Shown here: one piece after another, positions 1-8,783 of the stretch
Numbering within the stretch: position 1 is the first letter of the stretch
Layout of the letters: every line of letters begins with the position of its first letter
Assembly (NCBI GenBank): GCA_900088475.1
Contig: FLMG01004444.1
Location: 1 to 19,957, forward strand
Direction of reading: 5' to 3'
From: Hyphochytrium catenoides
Lineage: Eukaryota > Sar > Hyphochytriomycetes > Hyphochytriales > Hyphochytriaceae
DNA length: 19,957 bases
The notes under the pieces: model-generated
Databases searched by the model: none
What the model saw: the letters and a program-made list of their open reading frames with translations, nothing else
What the model was told of the DNA's origin: nothing
Program-made: the position numbers and the translations under genes

Positions 1-400
1 ATAGTGTGCCCGACAGACAGCGAGGCGGGGAGAAAGGAGAGAGACCCAAAGAAGACCAACCCTCACTCTTGTTTCCCATCAAGAGCCGAGGATGAAGGTC
101 GGAAAAATCGAGATAAGATAAAGGAAACGATCCGTAGATCAGGAGGCTGGAGGACAGTCTGTAGCCTTGTCGTGCTTCTTTATAATGATAAGCAACCAAA
201 GAAGAAGGACGTACCTACGGGATCAGCAGCGCAGCAGACTGGCCTGGCCTTATAATTATGGAACCCCTTGATGTGGAGGGTTGGAGAACAGAAGAAGAAG
301 GTAATAAACAACTTCTGGCACAGGAGCAGCCGGACAGAAAGAGGCTCTTCTGGTCCGGCTCCCCGTCAAAGTAGAACTAGGTTTCATCTGGGAGGTATAG
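1..400. other. No recognisable gene
   Basis: Short open frames occur on the + strand (from 4 and from 268), but they are rich in Lys, Arg and Glu and look like by-products of a purine-rich composition. I see no domain, no splice-joined reading frame and no RNA gene here. Confidence 0.4.
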
Positions 401-790
401 TTCGACAGCGAGCCGGCCAGCAAGAGAAGAACGAAGAGGAACGAGTACGGGCCAGCACTGGCTCTTCATGAGTTAAGGAACATGATGAGGCAATAAGATA
501 TCATAAGACTTGAATGGGTTCTCAAGGGCAAAGCCGCCGCTGACCTCGCTGGCCTGCGACAGCTCCACACACACCAGAAGCCTTACGAAACCACTAGTGA
601 CGGAGGAAGACAGACTCGCGTGTGTAGAACGGTAGAACCACCTGTAGAACTATTGAGGGACGATACTCGATACATTATCATAGACTTTGAGGTTGGGATC
701 AAGAGAAGGGCCAGGGGATATTGCGACGAAGTCTGGGAGCTGTGTCTGACATCACGACGGAGCCGTGCAGTTATCCATTATGATATATAA
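401..790 (+). pseudogene. Coding-like stretch with one internal stop; possible decayed gene fragment or exon
   Basis: One frame stays open for 129 codons from 401 to 787, except for a single TAA at 494-496, and closes with TAA at 788-790. It has no ATG near its start and follows a TAG at 398-400. Its composition looks like protein rather than low complexity: an Ala/Leu-rich helix-like part before and after the TAA (ALALHELRNMMRQ, then EWVLKGKAAADLAGL). A hydrophobic strand with acidic residues, RYIIIDFEVG, follows about 70 codons after the TAA. The IIIDFE piece followed by EVWELCL faintly resembles the first motif of DEDD-type 3'-5' exonucleases (Asp-x-Glu on a beta strand). The other catalytic motifs are not visible, so that family is not assigned. 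It could also be an exon of an unrecognised gene. Confidence 0.2.
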
Positions 791-1342
791 CAATAGTGCT
801 CGCTCAGATGTCAGGAACGGCCACTCACTAATGAGCTCACCATCTGACCAGACAGACCAACCAGAGGACTATATACGGACAAATATAGGATTCTCAATGC
901 CGTGGGCACCTCAGCAGCCATGAGAACAACCTAAGAATAGTATCCGTAGGTCTACTATTTGTACTGGTGATGAAGGAAGACGGAACAGCAGGGGATGCGG
1001 CCTTGAATGTTCGAGTCGAACTACCGTGACCGCTGTACTCTTAGGGAGTCTCTAAGGTCTTTCAAACAGCCTCTACTATGGGTTCAGAGAGACAGAAGTA
1101 TTCAGTTTGTCCACGTTCTTACTAGTCCCGCCCAGGAAAGGACTATGTGGGCAGCATTCTTGGCGCTATGGCAACCGCTATGGGAATTGTACGAGTAGAA
1201 TCATAGTGAGAGGATTGTCAGATCAATGAAGCGCTGGCACGTCCTCCTCCTCCCATTGCAAGGCGTTAGTCTACTGATGACAATACCCAGTGCAAAGAGG
1301 TAGTAGGTTTTATGAGGCCTGTGGCTATTTTAAAGCTGTAAG
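791..1342 (+). other. No assignable gene; short coding-like scraps in several frames
   Basis: Short runs in different frames look protein-like, for example DYIRTNIGFSMPWAPQQP ending near 920 and DYVGSILGAMATAMGIVRVE ending near 1200. They are separated by stops and frame changes, and I cannot join them by plausible splice sites. This would fit decayed coding DNA continuing from 401-790, but the family is not recognised. Confidence 0.2.
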
Positions 1343-1391
1343 GCCGCAGCCTCTCCCGCTAGCACGGGATATTTTGCGCGAGAGGGGCGGC
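1343..1391. other. Strong GC-rich stem-loop
   Basis: GCCGC (1343-1347) pairs with GCGGC (1387-1391), and CCTCTC (1350-1355) pairs with GAGAGG (1380-1385). Inside lies a smaller hairpin with CCCG and CGGG arms around CTAGCA. The structure is read directly from the sequence. Its function is unknown, and no snRNA, tRNA or known ncRNA signature was recognised. Confidence 0.35.
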
Positions 1392-1796
1392 TATGCTATG
1401 ATACCCGCCTCGTCGTGTCCTTGGCTGTGGGCAGGAGTGGCTTGTGCAGCAGCTTGTAAAATATAATGTGATGCTGCTCTATCTTCTTCATTCTGAATGC
1501 TCTCCGTCGTCTTTACGCCTTGATAGATCGGTAGAGAGTCGTCGGCAATCCATGCAGAACGCGCTTCATCAGATTCTGCAGGGTACTCCTCCTCAACAGT
1601 TGGATCCTTCTCTGTTTAATTGCTCGTCTTCTTTTTCAGAGTGATGATGGTCGGGTGGTCTGTCGTCCCTTCTTCCTTCTTCTCTCTTCCTTCCATCATT
1701 ATTGCTTAGAACAGCAATGATAATTCTTCTTATATATCCTCAGAATGATGCTGTTGGAGAGCGGAGAGAGGTGAAGCGACCAAGACGCCGTGGCTG
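1392..1796. other. No recognisable gene
   Basis: One + strand open frame (1444-1644) encodes a peptide without recognisable features. The stretch becomes pyrimidine-rich at its end, where the dispersed repeat begins. Confidence 0.35.
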
Positions 1797-2315
1797 TTGC
1801 TTCTTCTTTCTGTTCTTCTTCCTGTTGTTCTTCTTCTCCTTCTTTTCTTTATTTTTTTTCCTTCTCTCTTTTTGTCCACGTTGTTAACGAGCAATTGAAG
1901 GAGAATAGCTGCTACTACTACCTATAACTAAGATGAAGAAATAGGAGGAGAAGAAGGAGGAGAATATGAAGAACAAGGAGAAGAAAATGAGGACGAAGAG
2001 GAGGAAGACGAAGAAGAGAAAAGAAAAGCTATAACGCCGTGGCGGTCTCCTCCTCCTCCTCGGCTCAGTCAATGTCCGCCTCCTCCGCGACGACGCCCAT
2101 CAATAATAAGGGAAGAATCATTGTATAATAAGGGGAGAAGGCGGAGGAGGATGGTATGAAGCGCGCGCCTAGCACAATGTCATCATCGTCAAGCTCGACC
2201 GCCGCCGCGAGGCAAGCAAGCAAGCGAAGGGTCCACCAACTGCTCAAGAGGAATAATAATAAACTGCTGCTTCAGACGCTGAAGAAGCGCAATTCTTCTT
2301 CTTCCGACGCCACTT
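1797..2315 (+). repeat. Dispersed repeat, copy A (second copy at 8784-9225)
   Basis: The order is a CTT/CTC-rich pyrimidine tract (about 1797-1880), a spacer of about 50 bases, a GAA/GAG-rich purine tract (about 1931-2027), then about 280 bases of mixed sequence. The same order occurs at 8784-9225. In the mixed part both copies share GCCGCGAGGCAAG exactly (about 2203-2215 here) and CCAACTGCTCRAGAGGAAT with one difference. They also share AAAGCTAYAAYGCC-like, GGAAGAATYAT-like and GGAGAAG.GGAGGAGG segments in the same order. The opposed pyrimidine and purine tracts could fold into a long imperfect hairpin. A partial peptide match, QLLKRN here and QLLERN in copy B, raises the chance that the ancestor was coding. 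The class is unknown: it could be a foldback or non-autonomous element, or duplicated gene debris. Confidence 0.55.
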
Positions 2316-2403
2316 CATGTTCGCTAAAATCCGAAAATAGAAGGAGTTATTGTCGAGGGTGCGGGCACTCCTGGAGGAGATTTGAGGGTCACATAAGTAC
2401 CTT

Positions 2404-2459
2404 ATGTCTCCCTCCCTCTTCTCTCTTTCACATTTCTTTCTCTCTCTCTCTCTCTCCCT

Positions 2460-2499
<40 letters not shown>

Positions 2500-2537
2500 C
2501 TCGCTCTCTCGCTCTCGCTCTCGCTCTCTCTCTCTCG

Positions 2538-2579
<42 letters not shown>

Positions 2580-2640
2580 CGCTCTCTCTCTCGCTCTCTC
2601 GCTCTCCGCCTCTCTCCTTCTCTCTCTCTTCTCTCTTCCC
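2404..2640 (+). repeat. CT-rich simple repeat (polypyrimidine tract), GA on the minus strand
   Basis: This is almost pure C/T with occasional G, made of CT dinucleotides broken by CTCG and CCCT variants. It produces Ser/Leu-rich and Arg/Glu-rich open frames on both strands, which I treat as artefacts. It lies 270 bases upstream of the start of the TEDC1-like gene, so it may sit in its promoter or 5' UTR. Confidence 0.9.
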
Positions 2641-2910
2641 TTGCACAACATTTCACTTCTAGAAGGAGGAGCACCAGCTGCGATGCTGCAGCCCCTCGGC
2701 TCGACACAGGGCAACGGAAGAGAAAAGCGGGAAGAGAGAAGAAGAAGCAGCAGGAGATTAAAAACCAAGAAGAGTCCGTTCGCTGAGAGTCGCGATAGAA
2801 GCAGCTCTTGGCCATTGATACAGTGACGGAGAGCGCCGGGAGCCAGGAGACGGGCCAGGGGAAGAGACTTGTGGCTGTGAGGAGCTGGGGATGGTGAAGT
2901 CTATGCGGAG
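2641..2910 (+). promoter_or_regulatory. Upstream region / possible 5' UTR of the TEDC1-like gene
   Basis: No TATA box or other promoter element is recognisable. An in-frame TGA at 2878-2880 lies upstream of the ATG at 2911 with no ATG between. This supports 2911 as the start unless a spliced upstream exon exists. Confidence 0.3.
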
Positions 2911-3156
2911 ATGGGCCACAGGAGGAGAGGGCAAGCAGGGCTACCGAGAGATGAACACCTGGAGCTTGCCGCTGCGGTTCTGCAGGAAGAGACTGGAGTG
3001 CCCTGCTCTCCTCAGAGTATCTTGGCGGCAGCTCGCAATGACTCAGGGCCACAGGGAGAGACGGTAAGTACCAATGATCACACTGCGAGAGAGAGAGAGT
3101 GAGAGAGAGAGGGTGAGAGAGAGAGGGTGAGAGAGAGAGTGAGAGAGGGTGAGTGA

Positions 3157-3212
<56 letters not shown>

Positions 3213-3696
3213 AGACGGGGGAGGCGGGCTGCTGGAGAATAAATGCGGACAAGGAGAGAACGCTACTTACCTTCGCTTCGGCAGACACTCTTGCTTCTCC
3301 GGGTGCTGCACCACCTCTCCTTCCTACATCTGCTAGAGCTGCATGGGACGGAGGAGGAGCAGGAAAGAAGACACTGGGCGAAAGGGAGAGAATCCTGTCT
3401 TCTCTCTCCTGAGGAGTCCTTCTCCTGCTACTCTGCAGCCAGCAGCCCTCAGAGAACGCTAGCAATCTTAGTAGCGAGCCCAGGCTCTCGGGTCCAAGAA
3501 ATCTTGGACTCTGCTTGGCAGCAAGCTGAGACTCTGGAACGATATGGTGAGAGCCTTCTCTCTCACTTAAGACCATCGCGCTGGAGAGAGTAAGGAAGAG
3601 ATGAAAGAACGGAAGAAGAAACAAGGGAGTTAAAGGGGGAGCGGAGCAAAGGTGACGGGCCAAAGGGAAAGTGAGAAAGAGAGAGAGAGAGAAGGG

Positions 3697-3727
<31 letters not shown>

Positions 3728-6318
3728 TTAATAACCCGACAAAGTTGCCTTGCCCTTCTATTCTCTCTCACCTCTTGTCTTCTCTCAGACATTCTCCTGC
3801 AGGTGGTGCGCTATCATTTGTGGGTTATCGGTTATGATCCCACTTTTCTTTCTTTTCTCTCTCTCTCTTCATCTTCGCTGGAGGACTTGCTAAGAGACGT
3901 CCGTCCCCGGGAGCTCCTTCTGGCTCTGGGCTGGCTCATGGCAGCACACAAGACCTTTGACAAGCATAGAGAGAGAACCGTGAGAGAGAAAGACTTTCTT
4001 CACTTCCTGTCATGTTCCTCCTAACACCTCCAACAGACTTTCAGTCCTTTGCCTTGGTCACTCAGCCAGCTATTTGCCGTTTACTTTCTCTCCTGAAAGC
4101 TCCTCTTTGGCCCTCGGACGTAGCGCTACTTCTCTCTTCTCCGGCGTGAGAATAGCTTTGCTCTACTATCTGTGTCTTCCTTGTAACACTTCTCACTTTT
4201 CTCTCTCTCCTGCAGTCCGTAGTAGATATCCCTCCTGATGAGTGCATTCGAAGGAGCCTTTCAATGGCCCAGGAAATAGTTCAATCAAGAGTTAGGCAGC
4301 GCGCCTCCGCGAAGACAGACCCAAAGGTAGAGAGAGAGTGCTAACATTTGCATCTCCTGTTAGCAGCCAACGATCTTTCGCCTCAACTTCACTCTCTCTC
4401 GCTCTATTCCTCTCCTTGTGCATCGCTCAAGGTGGAGGATAGTATGCACATTGCACATCAGCTGCTGGGGCGACTGCGTTGCCGAGTGAAGGTCCACGAT
4501 GAGCTCCTGCATGCACGTGCCAAGCTGCGCCTCAGACTGCAGAGGCTACAAGGAGGTTCGGTTTGAACTTGCGCGTCTTTCGTCTTCCCTCCGATACTTT
4601 GTCCTCGCGTCCTACGGTCTCTAACCTTTCTGCTTCCTCTCTGTCTATACCAGCGAAGCTTTTCCTCCTCATCTCTTGCACGAATTTTGACAGTTAACTC
4701 TTCAGCAAATGTAATCTCTGTCTCCCTTCGTTGGCTATCCTCTCTGCACCTCACATGTACCACTAGTGATCTAGAGCCGCTGCCTCTGTCTCCTTCTCTT
4801 CTGCCCCAGAGCCGATCGGAAGGGTGACAAAGGGTTTACAGGGAGTTTCGTTTCTGTCTCATCGGGCTTTGGAGGCAGAAGAGCTCTTCTTCTGCTTGTC
4901 TCCTGATAGAACAACGGAAGAGCAAGATAATTTGGAGCAGCAGATGCTGCAAAGGTCAGCGTCCACGATGAGTCGTCTTTGCTGAGTCCTTTCGTGTATG
5001 CCGTCTCCTCAGCCCACCATATCAGGGCTGCCCCATGCCATTGCGTCTTCCGCGTTCTCATTGCCTTTCGACCACATATGACTCGCTTTAGATGTAACCT
5101 CTGGAACGTGCTCTATACCTCCTCATCACCCCTAACGAGCACCGCGCTGTACCTGGACTCTCTTTTCTTTTGAGTTTAACGTGTTGATTGCTATTCAACT
5201 CTTTTGGAGCTCGCTTAAGTCTCTTACGCCGATTTTATGCCCCTGAAATCTACCTCTGATATGTGTTAGACTGGTCGCTGTCAAGCAGGTGCATCGGAGT
5301 CTGCTGCTTGAAGACTCCTTCTGGGCCTGGATGAATGAGGTAGCGGAGCTGCACTTTAAGAATGCAACGGAGGTACAAGGATGTTTGAAGGCTTTCTCTT
5401 GTCGTCTCTCTCTCTCTCTCTCTCTTCCTACCGATGGCTCTCTGTTCTCTTTCTAGGCTCTCTAACGGTTATAACTCGGCACACCTTCTCCTGAGAGCCT
5501 TCCTTTCCGGGACTTCTGCTTCTCTCTCTCTCTTATTTTTCACTCCTTACTTTCAACGTCTTATTTCACCCCTTGTTTATCGCATTGTCAGGCTAGATAT
5601 TTCTCTTTGCCGCGATCCCTAAGATAACTTGTCACCCCTATTAAAGCAGAGGTGCACGGAGAAGCGTGTGAAGGAGATGCGAGAAGAGGCCCAAGCTGTT
5701 CCTTCCTCTGACCCCGCTCGTCTTCTGATCGAGGAGTTGAGGGCTGACTTAGCTGAAGATCTGAAGGGAAGGGCAGACACTGTCGAGGCAGTGCAGAATC
5801 GTTGGAGCCGGAACAAGGCAAAGCTAAGCAAGACAGAGTATGCAGCACGGTAAGAGGCGTTGACTATAGGTCTCCCGTTCCCTCTTGGTACCGTACTCCC
5901 TGCCAAAGTACGTCTTTCGCTTGCTTGCACCTCTTATGGCAATTCTTATTCCCCGTTATTCTTCATCTTTATCTGCCTATTTGACTGGTATTTGGATTTT
6001 TCTTTAGGCTCAACTGCGTCTTGCAGGCGTCCCGAGCTCAAGCAGCTTGCCGGGATGGCCGACAGTGAGCTACGCGGCCTCTCAGCGCATGTAGGGGGGA
6101 CGAAGTTGAAAGAAAACAGAGGCAACTCTGAAGAGAATGAGGCTGAATCCATCGGGGAACTACTTCGCCTGCTAGACGCTTTTTTGCTGGACGATTCGAC
6201 TGCTGCCGCGCTGAATGGACTTCGGGCAGAGCAGTGCCATGCCGTCCCCCGAACCATGGAAAGAGCTGAACCTATGACCGAGGTGCTGAGTCAAGCGTAT
6301 GGGTTCCACTTCCTTTGA
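2911..6318 (+). CDS. TEDC1-like protein (tubulin epsilon and delta complex 1), nine exons, about 527 aa
   Basis: Exons read by eye: 2911-3063, 3285-3546, 3789-3979, 4216-4326, 4432-4555, 4810-4954, 5270-5372, 5647-5849 and 6027-6318 (TGA). Every junction is GT-AG and all phases agree (0,1,0,0,1,2,0,2). The mostly helical protein has an N-terminal helix with AAAVLQEETGVP (residues 20-31), LLLLRVLHHLSFL, then RYHLWVIGYDP and RELLLALGWLMA near residues 146-184. It continues with HQLLGRLRCRVKVH and VHRSLLLEDSFWAWMNEVAE (about 350), followed by a charged, coiled-coil-like C-terminus. From memory, the LGY...RELLLALxWLLA motif followed by a late FWxWM motif is the signature of vertebrate TEDC1 (C14orf80, DUF4509/DUF4510), which is somewhat shorter. 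TEDC1 and TEDC2 act with delta- and epsilon-tubulin to stabilise centriolar triplet microtubules; this role is inferred from the family. If the call is right, the organism makes centrioles or basal bodies. The introns are 105-315 nt and rich in GA/CT. The alternative acceptor at 6007 leads to an early stop and was not used. Confidence 0.55.
3087..3212 (+). repeat. GA-rich simple repeat in intron 1 of the TEDC1-like gene
   Basis: GA dinucleotides are interrupted by repeated GGTGAG/GTGAG units and a short GATA run. The repeat sits just downstream of the exon 1 donor (GT at 3064). The sense strand is purine, the reverse of the upstream CT tract. Confidence 0.9.
3671..3724 (+). repeat. GA simple repeat in intron 2 of the TEDC1-like gene
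   Basis: A run of GA dinucleotides in the second intron (3547-3788), with the purine strand again the sense strand. Open frames through it are low-complexity artefacts. Confidence 0.85.
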
Positions 6319-6512
6319 CCTTACTAACAAGAAAAAGACCGCCGATAGCCTTCTACACTCGTCGTATCACCACACTCGTAAGTGGTTTTGTACCTTAATG
6401 ACTTAAGAGTTTGACCACACGCTATCGCTTGCCCGCTTGTCCCTCCGAGGAGAAGGCTTACTGGTGCTGCCATCCTATAAGGCCCTCCCGCGTACCCTTG
6501 CCGCAAACTCTC
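6319..6512. other. Intergenic region between convergent genes
   Basis: These 194 bases separate the TGA of the TEDC1-like gene from the TAA of the minus-strand gene, so they must carry both 3' UTRs and 3' processing signals. No AATAAA-type signal stands out. Confidence 0.5.
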
Positions 6513-7535
6513 TTAGGGTAAGTCTACGTCAACCCACTTGGCCTCTCCTACAGATAAGGCTTCCTCTCCTCTCTGTAGTAAGAGGTATTCATGCACGATT
6601 ACCAATGCTTTGTTCTTCGCGAAGACTGCCATTGGTCTGCTCCTCTCAATCTTACCCTGATTAAGAAGGGGTATATCTGTCAGAGGTTGTGTTACTTCCG
6701 ACCAAATAGGGCCGTGGTCATCCTCTGTAGCGCTATGTCTTAGTAGCTCATAGAATTCCTCACAAAAATGACGAAATCTTTCTGAAGATCGTAACAGTCC
6801 ATCTGCTGTAACCACGAATGCCTGGCATTCCTCTTGTTCTAAAGCCAGCCCAATTACTGTTTTCCAGCAGTGATATCCCAACTGCGTCTTTGTCAGGTCC
6901 GGCCAAACTGCAAGAGCTTTATTCTGACAGAAACAAATTAGCTGAGAAAGTTGGGGCCATATTCTCTGGTTGACAATGCCTTGAAGGAACAATGAATCTG
7001 ACTCCGGCAGATTGTGACTGGCCATAGCGAACGTCGTCATAACATGCTTCTTATGTTGATGGATGGCGACAGTGAAGGGGTCAGATGGGGAACGATATCC
7101 TCCTTGCTCGACCACTATCATGACGTATGTCCTGAGAGATAAGCTAAGGAGACCACATGGGTCAAACGCTTCCCCAGCGCGACCATTATCTCTCGCCGTT
7201 ATTTCTTCCTCTATGACGCCGTTAAGAAACCGGACACACTTTGTGGGATGTTCCGCCAAAGTTAACAGAAGAATTGACTTTAGCAAGAGCTCTTGTGACC
7301 GTCTGCATCCGCATTCACGATAAATGAGGGACACAAGGTGGGCTGTTGGCAAGACCTTTAGCCTGTCAAACAGTTCTCTTACATCATCTGGTGGAGTTTC
7401 GTTGGAATCACCCCGGTGAGTCAGGACGGCAGCTGGTGGCTTATCTTCTGTACGCAAGTGTAGGGAAAAGGTCTGTTGCGCCATCTTGACTCTCCTACTA
7501 TTCACGGCGGATATGAACGAGGCCCAGGTCTTCAT
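6513..7535 (-). CDS. Single-exon hypothetical protein, helical, about 340 aa
   Basis: I do not recognise the family. The frame is open without interruption from 7571 down to a TAA at 6513-6515. The first ATG is at 7533-7535 (MKTWASFISAVNSRR) and another in frame is at 7482-7484 (MAQQTFSLHL). An upstream exon cannot be excluded, because the frame is open about 12 codons before the first ATG. The composition is normal for a globular protein. It is helix-rich, with Leu-rich amphipathic segments such as LVSLIYRECGC and SQELLLKSILLLTLAEH near residues 80-100, and FRHFCEEFYELLRHSA near 270. This is compatible with an alpha-solenoid (HEAT/ARM-like) fold, which is an inference only. No signal peptide, membrane helix or catalytic motif is visible. 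Unlike both neighbours it has no intron, which could reflect origin by retrocopying. It is transcribed towards the TEDC1-like gene. Confidence 0.6.
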   Translation of the reverse strand: MKTWASFISAVNSRRVKMAQQTFSLHLRTEDKPPAAVLTHRGDSNETPPDDVRELFDRLKVLPTAHLVSLIYRECGCRRSQELLLKSILLLTLAEHPTKCVRFLNGVIEEEITARDNGRAGEAFDPCGLLSLSLRTYVMIVVEQGGYRSPSDPFTVAIHQHKKHVMTTFAMASHNLPESDSLFLQGIVNQRIWPQLSQLICFCQNKALAVWPDLTKTQLGYHCWKTVIGLALEQEECQAFVVTADGLLRSSERFRHFCEEFYELLRHSATEDDHGPIWSEVTQPLTDIPLLNQGKIERSRPMAVFAKNKALVIVHEYLLLQRGEEALSVGEAKWVDVDLP

Positions 7536-7571
7536 TTGCTGAAACGTAGGGAACTTGGAGAATTGAGGCAC

Positions 7572-8016
7572 TCTTTATCCTTTTGCGCGTCTTGCCTTCC
7601 CTAACTTCTTATTTGGCTAGGACTTGGTAGCAGCAACGGCAGATGTCTAGCGATACCTCCTGGCGGCGTCAGAAAGAAGCTACACGGCAGCGAGCAAAAG
7701 AATATAACAGGCGACACTGCAGTAGTAGGCCAACTCTGGTGTTTGTTTTTTGGCTAATAACAAGTCGTGGGATGTATGGATATTCTAGGAAGTGTTTTAT
7801 TGGAACTTGGGAAGTCAGAAGTTACGGACGTGGCGGCCACAAGTCTATCTTGTATTCTAGTGCCACTGCAAAGCTTTGTATTATGTGTATGTCTTGGCGT
7901 TTATTTATAAAAAATTAGGATGTGTTTGGCATTCATCACTGGCTCGATAGATAGTTAGTTCTACATCTGTCAGGTCACGTCCCAGTAGACGGCGTAGGAC
8001 CATCATAGCGTGTTAG
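7572..8016. other. Intergenic; upstream region of the minus-strand gene
   Basis: A plus-strand ATG frame at 7643-7918 has a charged start but continues into an unconvincing, Trp/Cys-rich AT-rich tail, so I do not call it. No promoter element is clear. Confidence 0.35.
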
Positions 8017-8311
8017 TTACACAATCTTCGCTGCCTCAGCTCTGTATATCCCAGGATCCGTGTGGAACCGCGGCACAAACGGCACCTCCCAGGGAGTTCT
8101 TATAGCGGACGAGCGGCACCTAAAATTTCTTACAAGAATTGCCAAACAGACTGCAGTCTTATTAGTATAAAAGCAAACCACATGAGATCTTGATGTGTTT
8201 GTCTTGCGTGAACTGGCAGATACTATAAGATCCTCGTTCTGCTTTTCCGGTTGCAAAATGAGTAACACAATTGGTAGAATCGACTCTGAAAGACATAGAA
8301 TTATTGTTCAT
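8017..8311 (-). CDS. Candidate small two-exon gene, about 73 aa (tentative)
   Basis: On the minus strand, ATG at 8309-8311 opens a frame (MNNNSMSFRVDSTNCVTHFA...) to a possible donor GTATCT at 8223. An acceptor CTGCAG ends at 8151, preceded by TACTAAT, a perfect-looking branch point. Joining 8311-8224 to 8150-8017 keeps the frame (phase 1) and gives about 73 residues ending in AEAAKIV and TAA. The 73-nt intron is typical of this window. No homology is recognised. An alternative reading takes TTTCAG before 8297 as an acceptor and opens another frame (SILPIVLLILQPEKQ...), so this could instead be part of a different spliced gene. Confidence 0.25.
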
Positions 8312-8783
8312 AGCTTCTAGGCCCTTCGCTTTTGAACAGTTACAGGGTTGGAAACAGTAAGGCCTAGTAGAACTAGAATGAGCAGTCTAGTACTCAAAAA
8401 TTTCTGCTTGATGAGCCAAAAGAAATAGTTTTTTTATACTCTTTTTATAAAAAAGCCCTGACTAATTCCTGCGGACCACCAGTCAAGCTTTATTTACTAT
8501 ACAAGGGTTCCCTATTATAATAAGTGCAGTTTATTTTTGTTGAATTAAAATAAATGAGCGCTACTACTGACTACTACTATTCAGAAGAAGAAGGCGACTA
8601 CACTTATTTTTTTTAAAAACTATATGAACCAGAGGGGACGCAAAGAGGAATTGTCACGTTGCTGCTTTTCCTCCCTTCCTGGTCGCTAAACACAGTAAGA
8701 ATATAGAGACCCTTCTTCCTGTTCGGATGTTGTTGGTAGAGGAGGAGAACGTGTTCAAGAGCACCGCTCTTCGTAAGCCCGTG
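8312..8783. other. AT-rich intergenic region, no gene seen
   Basis: Contains T and A runs around 8429-8452 that can pair (TTTTTTATAC and CTTTTTATAAAAAAG), a TTATAATAAG motif near 8515 and another A/T run near 8607-8622. These could include core promoter or 3' signals, but none can be tied to a gene. Confidence 0.35.

Noticed and set aside
1009-1020. GTTCGAGTC resembling a tRNA B box
   Set aside because: No A box or acceptor stem at the right distance upstream.
2402-3052. Ser/Leu-rich and Arg/Glu-rich frames over the CT tract on both strands
   Set aside because: Low-complexity translation of CT/GA repeats with no normal protein sequence attached.
3043-3792. 249-codon minus-strand frame opposite the first TEDC1-like introns
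   Set aside because: It consists of simple-repeat translation plus the antisense of real exons. The plus-strand exons join in phase and match a family pattern.
6008-6065. Alternative acceptor (TTTAG at 6007) for the last TEDC1-like exon
   Set aside because: It gives a stop after about 19 codons, whereas the acceptor at 6026 restores a 97-codon open frame in the correct phase.
7643-7918. Plus-strand ATG frame of 91 codons
   Set aside because: Its second half looks like random AT-rich translation, and no splice or homology support was seen. A shared CAGAAAGAAGCTAC with the opposite strand near 9840 is too short to mean anything.
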